From: Lentinula raphanica
Lineage: Eukaryota; Basidiomycota; Agaricomycetes; Agaricales; Omphalotaceae
DNA: 64,000 nucleotides
NCBI GenBank assembly: GCA_027919835.1
Contig: JANVFP010000002.1
Coordinates: forward strand, 310,001 to 374,000
Direction of reading: 5' to 3'
Below are positions 9,815-19,571 of this stretch, in pieces. Below the pieces are notes generated by a model. It saw only the letters and a program-made list of their open reading frames with translations. It was not told the origin of the DNA and did no database searches. The translations under genes and the position numbers were made by a program. Positions within the stretch are counted from its first letter, which is position 1; each line of letters opens with the position of its first letter.

Positions 9815-11506
9815 ATGGAAGAGACCCAAGCTAGTCCATCTTCTTCTCTTCCTCAACCAGCTCCATCGAAGAAGAAAACCAACTGGAGACTTGAAGAAGA
9901 TGAACTTCTTGTTGGGGTTCTTGGAGAGCAGAAGGCCGCTGGATTCCAAACTGATAATGGCGGATTTCATCCTGATGCTTATAATGCTGCAGCAGCCAAG
10001 CTGGGAATGAAAGGTTTTTCTCGCAATAATTCTCAATGCTCAATCCGTTTCACCGGGGTGAGTATATTTTCAATTACATATGTCCAATCTTATACTCATG
10101 ACTACTTTAGCTCAAGAAAGACTTCAAGGAGGTCAAGGAGCTTCGAGAGAAGTCTGGTTTTGGGTGGGATGCTACACGGAATGTAGCTACAGCAGGAGAA
10201 GATGTTTGGGAGAAGTTATTACAGGTATGTTGATTCTTTTGGTAGATATCCATCAGGAAAATCACTTTTTCTTTGTAATCTTTCAAAGACTCTAAAGATA
10301 CCCCCCTCTGTATAAAGAAATAATAGAAGTTTCAGAGACTCTAAAGAATTTCAAAGAAATTCAAAGATTTCTAAAGATTCTCAAAGATTTCTAAAGCTCT
10401 TCAAAGCAATTTAAACCATTGAAAGACTCTAAAGATTCTGAGAGCAGTTTTTAATTCTTTATAAATTGGGGGGGTATCTTTAAAGACTTTGAGAGATAAA
10501 AATGCCAAAGTGATTTTCCTGATGCTCTTGTGTTGACATTGTTGTCAGAAAAAGCCCAAACTCGGCAAGTGGAAGCGGAAAAGCTTTCCTCTCTATGATG
10601 AACTTGAAGCTCTTCTTGAGAATCAGATTGCTACTGAATCCACTGCCTTTCACCCCGAAGATGCTCACAATACTACGGCCGTAGGAGATGATGATGATGA
10701 TGACAATGGTGAAGATAAGGTATGAATCAACTTCCGTTCATTTCCGACGTTCCGTAGCTAATTTTTGGTCTGCAGAACATCAGGAAAAATATTTTCATCT
10801 CTAGAGTCCCCAGAGATACCCCCCAATTCCTAGGCTGCCCAGAGATTTTTGTGAGCTTTTAAAGATCAAAAATCATCCTAGAAATCCTGAAAGATCCTGA
10901 AAGCATCTGAAAGCATCTGAAAGTACCTGAAAGCACCTGAAAGCACCCAGAGAATTTTTAGAAGCCTCCAAGGACTCAGATACTCTAGGTGCTCTGAGAC
11001 TACCTAGGAATTGGGGGGTATCTCTGGGGACTCTAGAGATGAGAATATTTTTCCTGATGAATGATCAAACTGTGCCTCAGACTCCTGCACCAACTCGTCG
11101 ACCCCTTGCTCCCACTAGCAGTTCCGACTCCATCTCTGCCAGTATCAAGAAACGGGCAGCCACTACACCCGATCCGAGTGAGCGTCCCAGTAAGCGTATT
11201 CATGGCCGGAAGCCTACGCACAGTGATGCAGGGTATGAAGTAGCCAATGCCTTGCGTGACCTTGCACGTAGTGCTGCTGGTGAGGCCATTGATCCATCAA
11301 TGCAGTCTCCTGTTCGTCGTCGTCGTGCTATTCAATGCATTCAGGAAGATGGTGAGCTGTCGGAGAGTGAGATGACGGAAGCATTCAAGTTGATCCACAG
11401 ACAGACAAGCGTTGGTGATACATACCTTGCTATCAGTAATGTTTCACTTCGTACTCGCTTTCTCCAATCCGAGATTGAGGATGCTCATTTTGGATCTCAG
11501 AACTAA
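9815..11506 (+). CDS. Harbinger-associated Myb/SANT-like DNA-binding protein
   Basis: Four exons are predicted: 9815-10057, 10111-10224, 10549-10719 and 11060 or 11081-11506. The GT-AG sites are GTGAGT, GTATGT and GTATGA donors with TTTAG, TCAG and TGCAG acceptors; the phases stay in frame. The N-terminus holds a Myb/SANT-like trihelix (WRLEEDELLVGVLGEQ, W at the third helix near FGWDATRN), then an acidic run of Asp around 10689-10704 and a basic C-terminal region. In PIF/Harbinger elements this protein brings the transposase to the termini. Intron 2 carries a MITE, and another sits 2 b into exon 4. The start was chosen at the ATG just before the coding similarity begins. Confidence 0.8.
10251..10524. 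mobile_element. CATCAGG-family MITE, copy 5 (274 bp), in Myb intron 2
   Basis: Same length and subfamily as 3094-3367. The flanks are TC and CT, so only one base (C) is cleanly shared. It lies wholly inside an intron and should not alter the protein unless splicing is disturbed. Confidence 0.85.
10778..11059. mobile_element. CATCAGG-family MITE, copy 6 (282 bp), at the start of Myb exon 4
   Basis: Terminal CATCAGGAAAAAT and its inverse, with AA duplicated at 10776-10777 and 11060-11061. It is inserted two bases after the original intron-3 acceptor (TGCAG at 10771-10775). The C-run and G-run inverted pair is present. The interior is rich in CTGAAAGCA repeats. Confidence 0.85.
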
Positions 11507-11606
11507 CTCTATACCTTCATTTTGATAACTGTTCATTACTTATCAAATTTATACTCATTTTAAAAACTTACTGTATCTTCTATATATTCTGAATAATGTA
11601 TACATG

Positions 11607-13015
11607 TTATATGTCTTCATCACCAGATTCTGTGAGATATAACTGATACTGATTCCAGCATTCCTGAGCAATTCTATCCCGGCTGGCCGATGCTCGATCT
11701 TTCTCTTCCGGACTGATATGAAAGTGATAGTATGTTTCTGGATTGGCAAACTCGTTGTTGTGAATGCTGCTGAGATTGATCTCTTCAGTTTGTGTGAATT
11801 GAAAGAGATCATCTGTAGGATCCTGGAGTCGGATGAAGTTATGAATAGCTGCAAGTGCAGCTGGGATACGAGCCTGTGTATGGATTGGGTATTCCGGTAC
11901 TGTCTTCATGATACAAAATCGGCGCTTCAAGACACCAAACACCCGCTCGATAACATTTCTGAGTTGGGCATGGCGTAAGTTGAATAATTCTTCACGGTCC
12001 TTTGGCCTAGTTGAAAAATGATTATGAGATTCAGATCAAACAAGGATCAAGATGACTGACTTTTGATTTCCTTTTGCCCATTCCTTGAGATGGTATCGCT
12101 TTCCACGAAATGGAACAAGACAGGCATCACAAAGAGGAAATCCTGCATCACCTAGCCAGTAACGATTTGGAGGAATTGCAAGATCACGCTGCCGGGCTTC
12201 ATCCCACAACCGACTATCAGCAGTACTTCCCTCCCATCCAGTCATCATGTAGCAGATCAGCATGTCAAAGGTAGAGCCAGCAAGGATATTCTGTGAAATT
12301 CTACCCTTACGGCTTTGATAACGGCCCATATCCTCCTCCCGAACAAATGCATCCTCCAAAGAACCATCAATGGCACCACGGCAATCCACGAATGGTGCAA
12401 AACGGGGATCATTGGCTATCACATCGGGAACTGTATCATCAGGAAGATGGACGAATTTGGTGTAGAATGGACCACTGGATGTAAGGGAAAGTATCCGATG
12501 GAATACCTTGGAGATTGTATCCCCACTTCGTTGGAAACGCTCTTGAGCCTCACGGTTACTCATTCCGTAGACCATTAATCGCATAAAAATCGCAACCTGC
12601 TCCTGAGCAGTGACATATCGCGTGTCACGTAGTCCTGCATCACGCAACTCTAGAACAAGATTTCGGAAGACCTTCTGTGCCATTCCCATTGACTCCTGCA
12701 TTCTGCGGGGATGCCCTTTGGTAGTATATAGTGAGATTTAGGACACAAAAGAACTCATTTGCTCCTACCAGTCTCAAGCTCATCAACCCACATTTTTCCA
12801 GTGAGAGATGAATTATGCACAGGCTCAGGTTTCTTGGTTAACCGCCCCAGACTCATCAAGGCATGTGCTGCAGCCATATCAGCAATAGCAGGCAGAGCCT
12901 TTCGAAGCCGTTCCTGATGAGTCTGAGCCCGGGAGCGTTTCGGAGTATGGACAACTTTATGTGTTACCATTGCAGTGGCACACAAGATGCGGAAGAACGT
13001 CGCAAGATGCATCAA
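11607..13015 (-). CDS. PIF/Harbinger DDE transposase
   Basis: Three exons on the minus strand: 13015-12769, 12715-12061 and 12006-11607, joined by short GT-AG introns (donors GTAGGA and GTCAGT). They give about 433 residues, a normal length. The exon 1/2 join creates ELETGHPRRM, typical of the N-terminal helical region. Catalytic candidates are Asp about 199 (AIDGS), Asp about 272 (YWLGDAGFPL) and Glu about 321 (RNVIERVFG), the DDE_Tnp_4 pattern. No stop or frameshift is seen, so the protein could be active. It converges on the Myb gene. Confidence 0.92.
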
Positions 13016-13165
13016 TTTTGCTTATCGTGATTTGTGACTGAGTGTGACAATCGCGTTTCAATACTTCACAGTACTTTACAAGTACTTTTGGAAAGTGCCG
13101 AAAAGTACGGAATTTCATTCTACTTACTTTGAGTACATGTACTCGGGGTCCCGAACAGGGCCTAA

Positions 13166-14288
13166 GCAATCTGTTTAAATGCACGTCTACCAGCCAGTTG
13201 ACTCGATGCACTATCTGACGTACATTGTGGGAAGTAAGTTCAAGATTCATTGAGAGAGATGGGGAACTAAGAGCCAGGGATGAATGAGCGAGGTTATTAT
13301 AGACAATTTTTAAGACAGGGAGGGACTTACAGGTTTGAGTAGCAAGACCTACAAGACAGTCCCAGTGGCTCCAGATTGACAACCTCCTGGAATACATCAT
13401 CTATCCTTCTCAGTCTATGTTCATGTTCACCATTTAGACTCTCCACAAAACCCAGACAAGCGCAACAGATCGACGGGTTCACTGAGTTCAAAATGTTTGA
13501 CCCATCACATTCATGGTTTCTCGTAAGCCACCATCCATGACATCAACAAAATCTCACCTGCAAAAGTGGACTGTTTTGATAGACTAAATGCGAGCTACAA
13601 CGTTTTCCAGACAACAAAGGTGTCATACCGCGACATACACCACGCTGGTGTCAACATAAGACCATTAAACCCTGTGTCTGTCTAAAGATGTACACAAACA
13701 TGATACATCGCAGAATGTTCATTGAATATGCAGGAACTGTTGTCGCTGGATAATGTTCGAAGGTCTACAAAGTGAAAAAGCCAGGGTAGCGGGCTCTGCT
13801 GCATGCCGGCCCTACATCGATTATTTCCAATCAAGTGTGAGTTGCAAAAATCTGTTTTCCGGCAGCTAGCTGCGGTCCGCTAGCCGCTGAGCTCAGTTTG
13901 GGCCCAGCTCCCTGCGGCGCTTATGCTTTGGTCAAATTTCTGTAAACCAATAATTGATAAATCTTGATTCCTTGAGCTGCAGCTTCTAATCTGCTGCATG
14001 ATCATGTCTCTTTGTTAGAAAAGTGGAGGGGCGGGGGGTGGGCTACATTGAAATTTGAGTGTACAATCTTCAAATGGGGTAGCGAGCTATACCGCTTGTC
14101 GGCACTACACCAATTATCCATTTTGACCATGTGGCAGCATTATTCTGTTGTATAAACATTACACACTGAAATTAGAACAAATTCCAATGAGCAGAATTTC
14201 TTTGTGATAGCAAATAATTCAATAAATTCCTGTTAACCTTTAGGGTAAGTGTGCGGCAGAGCCTGCTACTCATGTAACTTTCCTTCTG
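13166..14288. other. non-coding stretch with a dispersed GC-richer repeat
   Basis: No intact gene. The first 66 b continue the pseudogene split by Harbinger. Blocks GGGTAGCGGGCTCTGCTGC near 13785 and GGGGTAGCGAGCTATACCGC near 14077, a GTTAGAAAAGTGGAGGGG stretch near 14015 and AACCTTTAGGGTAAG near 14236 all recur in 22535-22830. A minus-strand open stretch at 13200-13400 could be coding but is not recognisable. Confidence 0.4.
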
Positions 14289-15301
14289 CATCAGGAAAAA
14301 CATACTAGGCCTAGGCAACTATGAGTATCTTTGAGGCTCTCTAGAGGGCCTACATGCTTAGGAGAGCTAGAAAGCACTGAGAAAAATGGGCATTTCTTAG
14401 GCAACCTCAAAGGAATATACTTTGATCTGAGAGCACCTCAAGAAATGGCTAATTCCTAGAGACTCTGAAAGTGCCTCAATGGCCTAGGTTGCCCAGGTAA
14501 CCCAGGTCACCAAACTACTTTGTAGTGCTTTGAAATGCTTTGAGGATCTTTGAGGGTCTTTGAGAGTCTTTGCAGAGCTTTTTAGCAACTTTTAATATCA
14601 AATTAAATGAAGAAAACATCACCCAAATAGGAAATTACATAAGTGTATGGCAGAACTTGCTTAATCTAGAAGATACATACATCAGAAACTGCTATTGACA
14701 ACTAGTATGACAAGATCTTGTTTCAATGATATATTTGGGCTGCCACCGTGAACCATGTACAATCAAAAAGTTTGTCACATGGTCCAAACTTATATATAGC
14801 TATATTAACTACATATCTACATGTTGTATATGTTATCATATCTCAATGAAGGACTTTATATATGAGATTTGTAGATTAGATTCTCTATATAATTTGATAA
14901 TTAATTAGTACATTACAAATTCTTGTAATTATATAAGTCTTATGTAATATAATATAATTAGAAATTACATAATACAAGAATATAAAATAGAATGTAATGT
15001 AAAATAGAAATAAGAGAAATCAATTGATTTTTATTCATATCTCTTGTCTTTGAAAGCATCTCAAAGCACCTCAAAGACACTCAAAGACACTCAAAGATCC
15101 TCAAAGACACTCAAAGATCCTCAAAGACACTCAAAGATCCTCAAAGCACCTCAAAGAATACCCCAGAACTTTCAAGTGGCTGAGAGTGTCTAGGATTTGG
15201 GGGTATCTTTGCATGCTTTGGGGGCTCCAAAGCCTTGAAAGGCTCTAGGGGGCCTGAAAGCATCTTTTAGTGGCTGAGAGCCCAGTACATTTTTCCTGAT
15301 G
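14289..15301. mobile_element. CATCAGG-family long element, copy 7 (1,013 bp)
   Basis: Terminal CATCAGGAAAAAC and TTTTTCCTGATG. The flanks are TG and GT, sharing one G. It is the longest member: gene-derived-looking words flank a very A+T-rich core (about 14580-15040). A short CTCAAAGACA/CTCAAAGATC tandem array lies at 15053-15160. No transposase ORF is visible, so it is still non-autonomous. Confidence 0.75.
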
Positions 15302-15813
15302 GTGTGTGTGTTGACATCACTCTAACCGTCTCTGTTCCACCAAAACCTATGTCAGAGCGACACCATTATTCACGGGCATTTCTAAGACCGTGGGTTGTCG
15401 TCATAAGCTCTGTTGTCTTTTTCCATCTAAGGCAGTCTAAAACATTTGGTGTTTCTTCGTCAGACCTTGACCAGTTTGTAATACTCACCAAACTGATACA
15501 CAAAGATTAAGACAAGTTGGTTTGGTGACACAGGAGTTCTTCTTAGCATCTTATATACCTCATGTAAGCAGGAAGTGATGAGATATAGTACTCATGGATC
15601 TCCTCACAACTTCTCGCGATGTACGCAAAATTATGAAATGTATCAACTGAATGCTTGATGTAAGTGTATGCAGGGCAATACCGACCTGTGTCCATACTGA
15701 ATTTTTTATCTGTAGGACGGCCGATACAGTTCCAGCCTGCTAGGGTTGCTTATGGGCACAGGCTGTGACGCGCCTGCTTTGGTACATGTTCCTGTCAGAC
15801 CTCATCTTCATAC
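15302..15813. other. non-coding or decayed, nothing firm
   Basis: Short open stretches occur but none resembles a known family. A frame continuous with the downstream NRYHINW fragment contains TGA just upstream of 15845. Confidence 0.3.
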
Positions 15814-16292
15814 TTGAGAATCAATAGATCAGCTCGACATTCGTATGTATCTCTGGACGTCAAACAATCCTGCAGTCAAAACATGCAGCTGGAACAGATA
15901 TCACATCAATTGGTTTCCCCCCGACGCATTAACCACACTGACCAACCCTTTTATGTTCTATTTCAAGGAGAATCACACCCCTACAGCGATGAATTGCTTG
16001 ATGCGCAGAAAGACACGCCCGTATAACAACAATGTCATTCCATCGTTCCATGGCAATCTTCTCATTATCAAACATGACCGAGAAGGCGCTGTTGACATGG
16101 AGACCAGGGATTGGCCTCTAGTGAAGGTCATCCTTGACTAGTAAGTGTTCTTTCTTGTGTTCAGGCTATTACTCATTCTGGTGCAAGGTTGGTGATCAAC
16201 CGAGGGGAATATGATCTGCCCATTTTCTCGACACTGAGGCTGCTAGAATCACATCCAATTGGTCGACGATTGCCATCCCAAGCAACCCCACC
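15814..16292 (+). pseudogene. unknown multigene-family fragment (NRYHINWFPP type), second copy
   Basis: The frame starting at 15845 gives SWNRYHINWFPPDAL and ends METRDWPLVKVILD at a possible donor (GTAAGT at 16142). It parallels the minus-strand fragment at 3747-4065. The following stretch 16167-16292 reads open (RLVINRGEYDLPIFST) up to the hAT MITE insertion. Function unknown. Confidence 0.55.
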
Positions 16293-17058
16293 TAGAGATG
16301 CTCATGAGTGGCAAGTGTTGACAAGTACTCGTGAGTTTATACGTACTCGTGACTCGCGAGTCGAGTATTTAATTTATACAAGTGTACTTGTGGCATGAGT
16401 GTATACTTGAGTCATGATCATCAAATTGTGTTGACAAGTACTTGTGCAATTTATTCGCGAGTATTCTCCTGTACTCGTGAGTATTTCTACTATTAACCCT
16501 GCACATGACTTTTCTCAGTGGCTATGTGCCTATTATAAATTTTTGTGTTAGAGTCACAGCCACTGCCTATTATAATTATTAGGAGAAAAGGAGTAATATA
16601 GCCTAACATATGTCAGATGTAAAAAAAGTGTGAATGGTGAAGTGGTTAAAGGCGCTGACTCTGGACTAAGGTCAGCCTTCCTTTAACTTCCTTCAGAGTT
16701 CAATTCCCCCTCATGGTAACTTTACCTAGCAGTAAATCTGTACATTGTTCTTGCTTCAAAGTATGTTAATACATGTTTCGGTACTGTATATTTATTAAAA
16801 GCTATGAAAATTAAGGTAACGAGTATTAAAACACTTGAGTGTTTTTTCAATACTCGAGTCTTTCCTCTATATACTCAAGTAGACACTCGAGTCACAATTT
16901 GAATAAATTACCTTGAATATTCGTGACACTCGCACTCGAGTGTCTGTTACTTAGAAACACTCGAGTATAGACTCGAGTCACAGTTGCTGATTTTGACTGA
17001 CGAATATTCATGTCACGAGTGGCAAGTACACTCGAGTGTGCAATCGTGAGCACCTCTA
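16293..17058. mobile_element. hAT-type MITE, copy B (766 bp)
   Basis: Begins TAGAGATGCTCATGA and ends CGTGAGCACCTCTA. An exact 8-bp duplication ACCCCACC flanks it at 16285-16292 and 17059-17066. It is the same length as copy A and in reverse orientation. It splits a decayed gene. Confidence 0.92.
16628..16717 (+). other. tRNA-like sequence inside hAT MITE copy B
   Basis: Plus-strand counterpart of 5152-5240: A-box-like GGTGAAGTGGTTAAAGG, CTGACTCTGGACTAAGGTCAG-type arm, long variable region and B-box-like GAGTTCAATTCC. It is well conserved between the two copies while neighbouring CTCGAGT arms differ. Acceptor-stem pairing is weak. Confidence 0.5.
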
Positions 17059-17066
17059 ACCCCACC

Positions 17067-18592
17067 AGCACCACCTTCTCCACATGACATTGCACATATT
17101 GTATGGCAACACCTCGATCTGCGTTGGAACTTGTTTGAACACACAGGTGTACTCATTCTATCCGCCCTATCCTGCACATGCACCACCATGCGTTTGTGGG
17201 TTCAGGCCTTCTATCACTCACAAATCAAAGGCATGCTTTCCAAAGCTTTTCCCAGCAAACAGCATGCCAACTTCATCGACTTGCTTGAAGAATTCGATTG
17301 CAGGATTGGAGGTTCTGCTGCGTACTGTGTTGTTGATCCTTGTACTCCTCTGGTTTTCAACAACATCAATATTCTGGTGCCATTTGGAAGTGGAGCAGAC
17401 ATGTGCAGGTCGCTTGTCAACCATTATGGCCTTCACAATGTTTCGGATGAATAGGATTCAACAGTCCAAGACTGATTCGAAAGCTGGACTCATGATGTGT
17501 ATGAGATGGAGAGCAAGAGCGTAGGTCTACGAATGCAATCACTTATAGGTGCTTCTGATTATTCTTATTGCAGGGCTTTACTGTTACAGTTACTGACACT
17601 GCGGAGGGGCTCGTATATGCCCTGGGAAAAACTTGAGGTAAAAATCTAAGCAAAATAATATTTTTTGCACCTGTTTTATTCATTGAAAATAAAGATTTAT
17701 CTTCTGTAAGAAATATATTTAACAGAACAGATCAAAAGAAAAGATTTCAATGCAAGATTTGACAGCTTTGACCAATGAGAAAACCTTTTCAATTTTGTCA
17801 AATTTTTGTGCATAATTTGTTTATTTTTTCCTCTGAAAAAGGAAATGGGCAATCAGAGCCAGTTGGGGGATCTGAGTGCCCGCTGATTGCCCATTTCTTT
17901 TCTCGGGGGACAAAATAAACAAATTGTGTGTAAAAATATTGCAAAATTGAGAAGCTTTTCTCATTAGTCAAAATTATCAAACCTTTTGTTCCATTTATTT
18001 CTTGTGTCCCATTCTATCTAATATTTTTTCCTTGGGAAATATATTTTTACTTTCAATGAATAAAACAGATGCAAAAAAATTATTTCGCTTAGATTTTCAC
18101 CTCAAGTTTTTCCCAGGACATATATGAGCCCCTCCGCAGTATGAAAGCTAGATGGGGAGTATTGTGCCACTCATGGTTGCTGAATATACTACTGCCGAGT
18201 GCGTCCTCATTGGCCGAAGTAATTTCACTTTGCTGTATCCTTCAATTGTTGAGAACAGTAATGTTCTTTACCTGCACTCTATAGTCAACACTGTTTCCCT
18301 TGACAAGGTTGCAAAGTTGCAAAAACAGTGGCACTTGCTGAATTCAACTCAGCACTTGGGCCGCCCTTGTCACAAAAGTTGTCCTCAACTGTGACGTTGA
18401 AGTGTTGGGTACCGCAATTGCGCACTCCTAGACTGGGGAGGATATTGGAGTGAAGGGGAAAGTGATTTAAATTGAGGTTCATTTGAATGGAAAGGTGATT
18501 TTGACTGTCACAATCCTTTGTGCACAAACCCAAGACCTCTTGAAATGTGTCAATGGCTTTGTTGGGACAAACAAGACTTGTGAACACTTGTT
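17067..18592 (+). pseudogene. F-box-like / unknown agaricomycete family gene, decayed
   Basis: Pieces in order: an F-box-like start (HIVWQHLDLRWNLFEHTGVL), a central block with RIGGSAAYCVV and NNINILVPFGSG, a possible short intron ending near 17575, then GFTVTVTD. After a CACTA-type insertion the frame resumes with GSIVPLMVAEYTTAEC and ends PLEMCQWLCW. Stops interrupt it: TAG just before the MGSIV segment and TGA codons near 18390-18402. The last part matches the minus-strand fragment 5952-6464. The GSxA...DIxVP-like layout reminds me of nucleotidyltransferase-fold proteins in mushrooms, but that is a guess. Confidence 0.5.
17597..18141. mobile_element. CACTA-like palindromic MITE (545 bp)
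   Basis: The left end CACTGCGGAGGGGCTC and the right end (reverse complement TACTGCGGAGGGGCTC) are inverted repeats continuing for more than 50 b with mismatches. A 3-bp TGA duplication flanks them. CACTG termini with 3-bp duplication fit the CACTA/EnSpm class. Most of the element is one long imperfect hairpin centred near 17870. Removal restores VTVTES in the host pseudogene. Confidence 0.75.
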
Positions 18593-19571
18593 TATTCTTT
18601 ATCTATCATGTATTCATATGTCTTTAATTACTAATATACATTGCCAGTGTTGTGTGATTCACTCTTTGTCTAATGTATACAGTTGTATTTTAATAGTGGT
18701 ACCACAATAACCATGTGATCAACAAAGGAGTGACTGGAATGACACCCCCTCAGCGGGTAAATGTTTGCAACAACATCGACTTCATCACGAATCTCCTCAG
18801 ACACTCCTCCACCCTCTTGCTTATCTTCACTCACCACCGTGAACAAGTTACGAGGCGCAAAGCTTGGGCATTCCAATGTTGGTCAAAGCTTCCTTAGAAG
18901 CTCAATTGTTAATGAAGAGTGATCAAGTATATACTGTTGCATCTAAATATGTAAAACTTTGTTAATGATAATTAATGCCAAATAGTAACAAGTATTATAT
19001 GAGACTAAATGGTCAAAAAAATGGAAAAAAGATGTATTTCAATAGAGAACAAGCATGGTTGAATCCCATTAAGATCAACACTTAGAGAAAAAAAGATCTG
19101 GTGCAATATTTACATTGTTGAAATACAATAATTAGCACACAAAGTACCATCCAGAAAGTGTCAGAAGACATACCCTTCTTGGCCTTTTTAGATGAACCAG
19201 CAGGTCATTCACCACTGCACTAGGTTCTTCAATGGCAGGTTGATCTATGTCAAGTCTTTCATCCAAGGCATGTTTAGCATTCGAGGTACTGGCCTGAATA
19301 GAGAAATCACCACCGGTGTTGAGCATGCTTGCAAAATCAACAAAATCTCCAGAAGGCATTTCCTCGGCTCCAGTGTTGTGAAAATCATAGCCGACCTTTG
19401 AAGGCAACCCAAGAACTGCAGGAACTGTGACCATCATGTCAGTTTAATTGATGACTTGAATGCTTGTCATGGTCAATTGGTAAATCTGCAATGTCCTTTC
19501 AAAAAAAATTGCAACGTCCAAAAAAAACAATGCACAGTCATTCGTGCAAAATGATACACATGCATAGTCAT
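18593..19571. other. region without a firm gene; short repeats
   Basis: An open minus-strand ORF of 101 codons (19437-19132, starting MMVTVPAVLGLP) ends near a possible donor (GTATGT) and may be an exon of an unrecognised gene. A 33-bp repeat built on CATGCATAGTCATTCATGCA lies at 19528-19605, downstream of the orphan gene's stop. Confidence 0.3.

Larger units (their letters stand above)
9576..13162. mobile_element. PIF/Harbinger DNA transposon (3,587 bp)
   Basis: The left terminus GGCCCTGTTCGGGAC and the right terminus are inverted repeats that continue into an ACATGTACTC block. A 3-bp TAA duplication (9573-9575, 13163-13165) flanks them, as expected for PIF/Harbinger. Inside are the two genes usual for the superfamily, placed convergently: a Myb/SANT-like DNA-binding protein (+) and a DDE transposase (-), about 100 b apart. 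Two CATCAGG MITEs have landed in the Myb gene. The transposase is intact by eye, so recent activity is plausible. Confidence 0.93.

Noticed and set aside
911..11059. CATCAGG elements as introns or ciliate-style excised segments
   Set aside because: No GT donor or AG acceptor at the proper ends, and the Helitron host is broken by other mutations anyway, so clean frame restoration only shows precise insertion. Four of the lengths plus duplication are multiples of three, but others are not.
14236..14252. Telomere-like TTAGGG word in AACCTTTAGGGTAAG
   Set aside because: Only single occurrences at two places, not tandem, so not telomeric.
16628..16717. Functional tRNA-Leu or tRNA-Ser
   Set aside because: The acceptor and anticodon arms pair poorly, and the copies lie inside a transposon with the same degenerate features.
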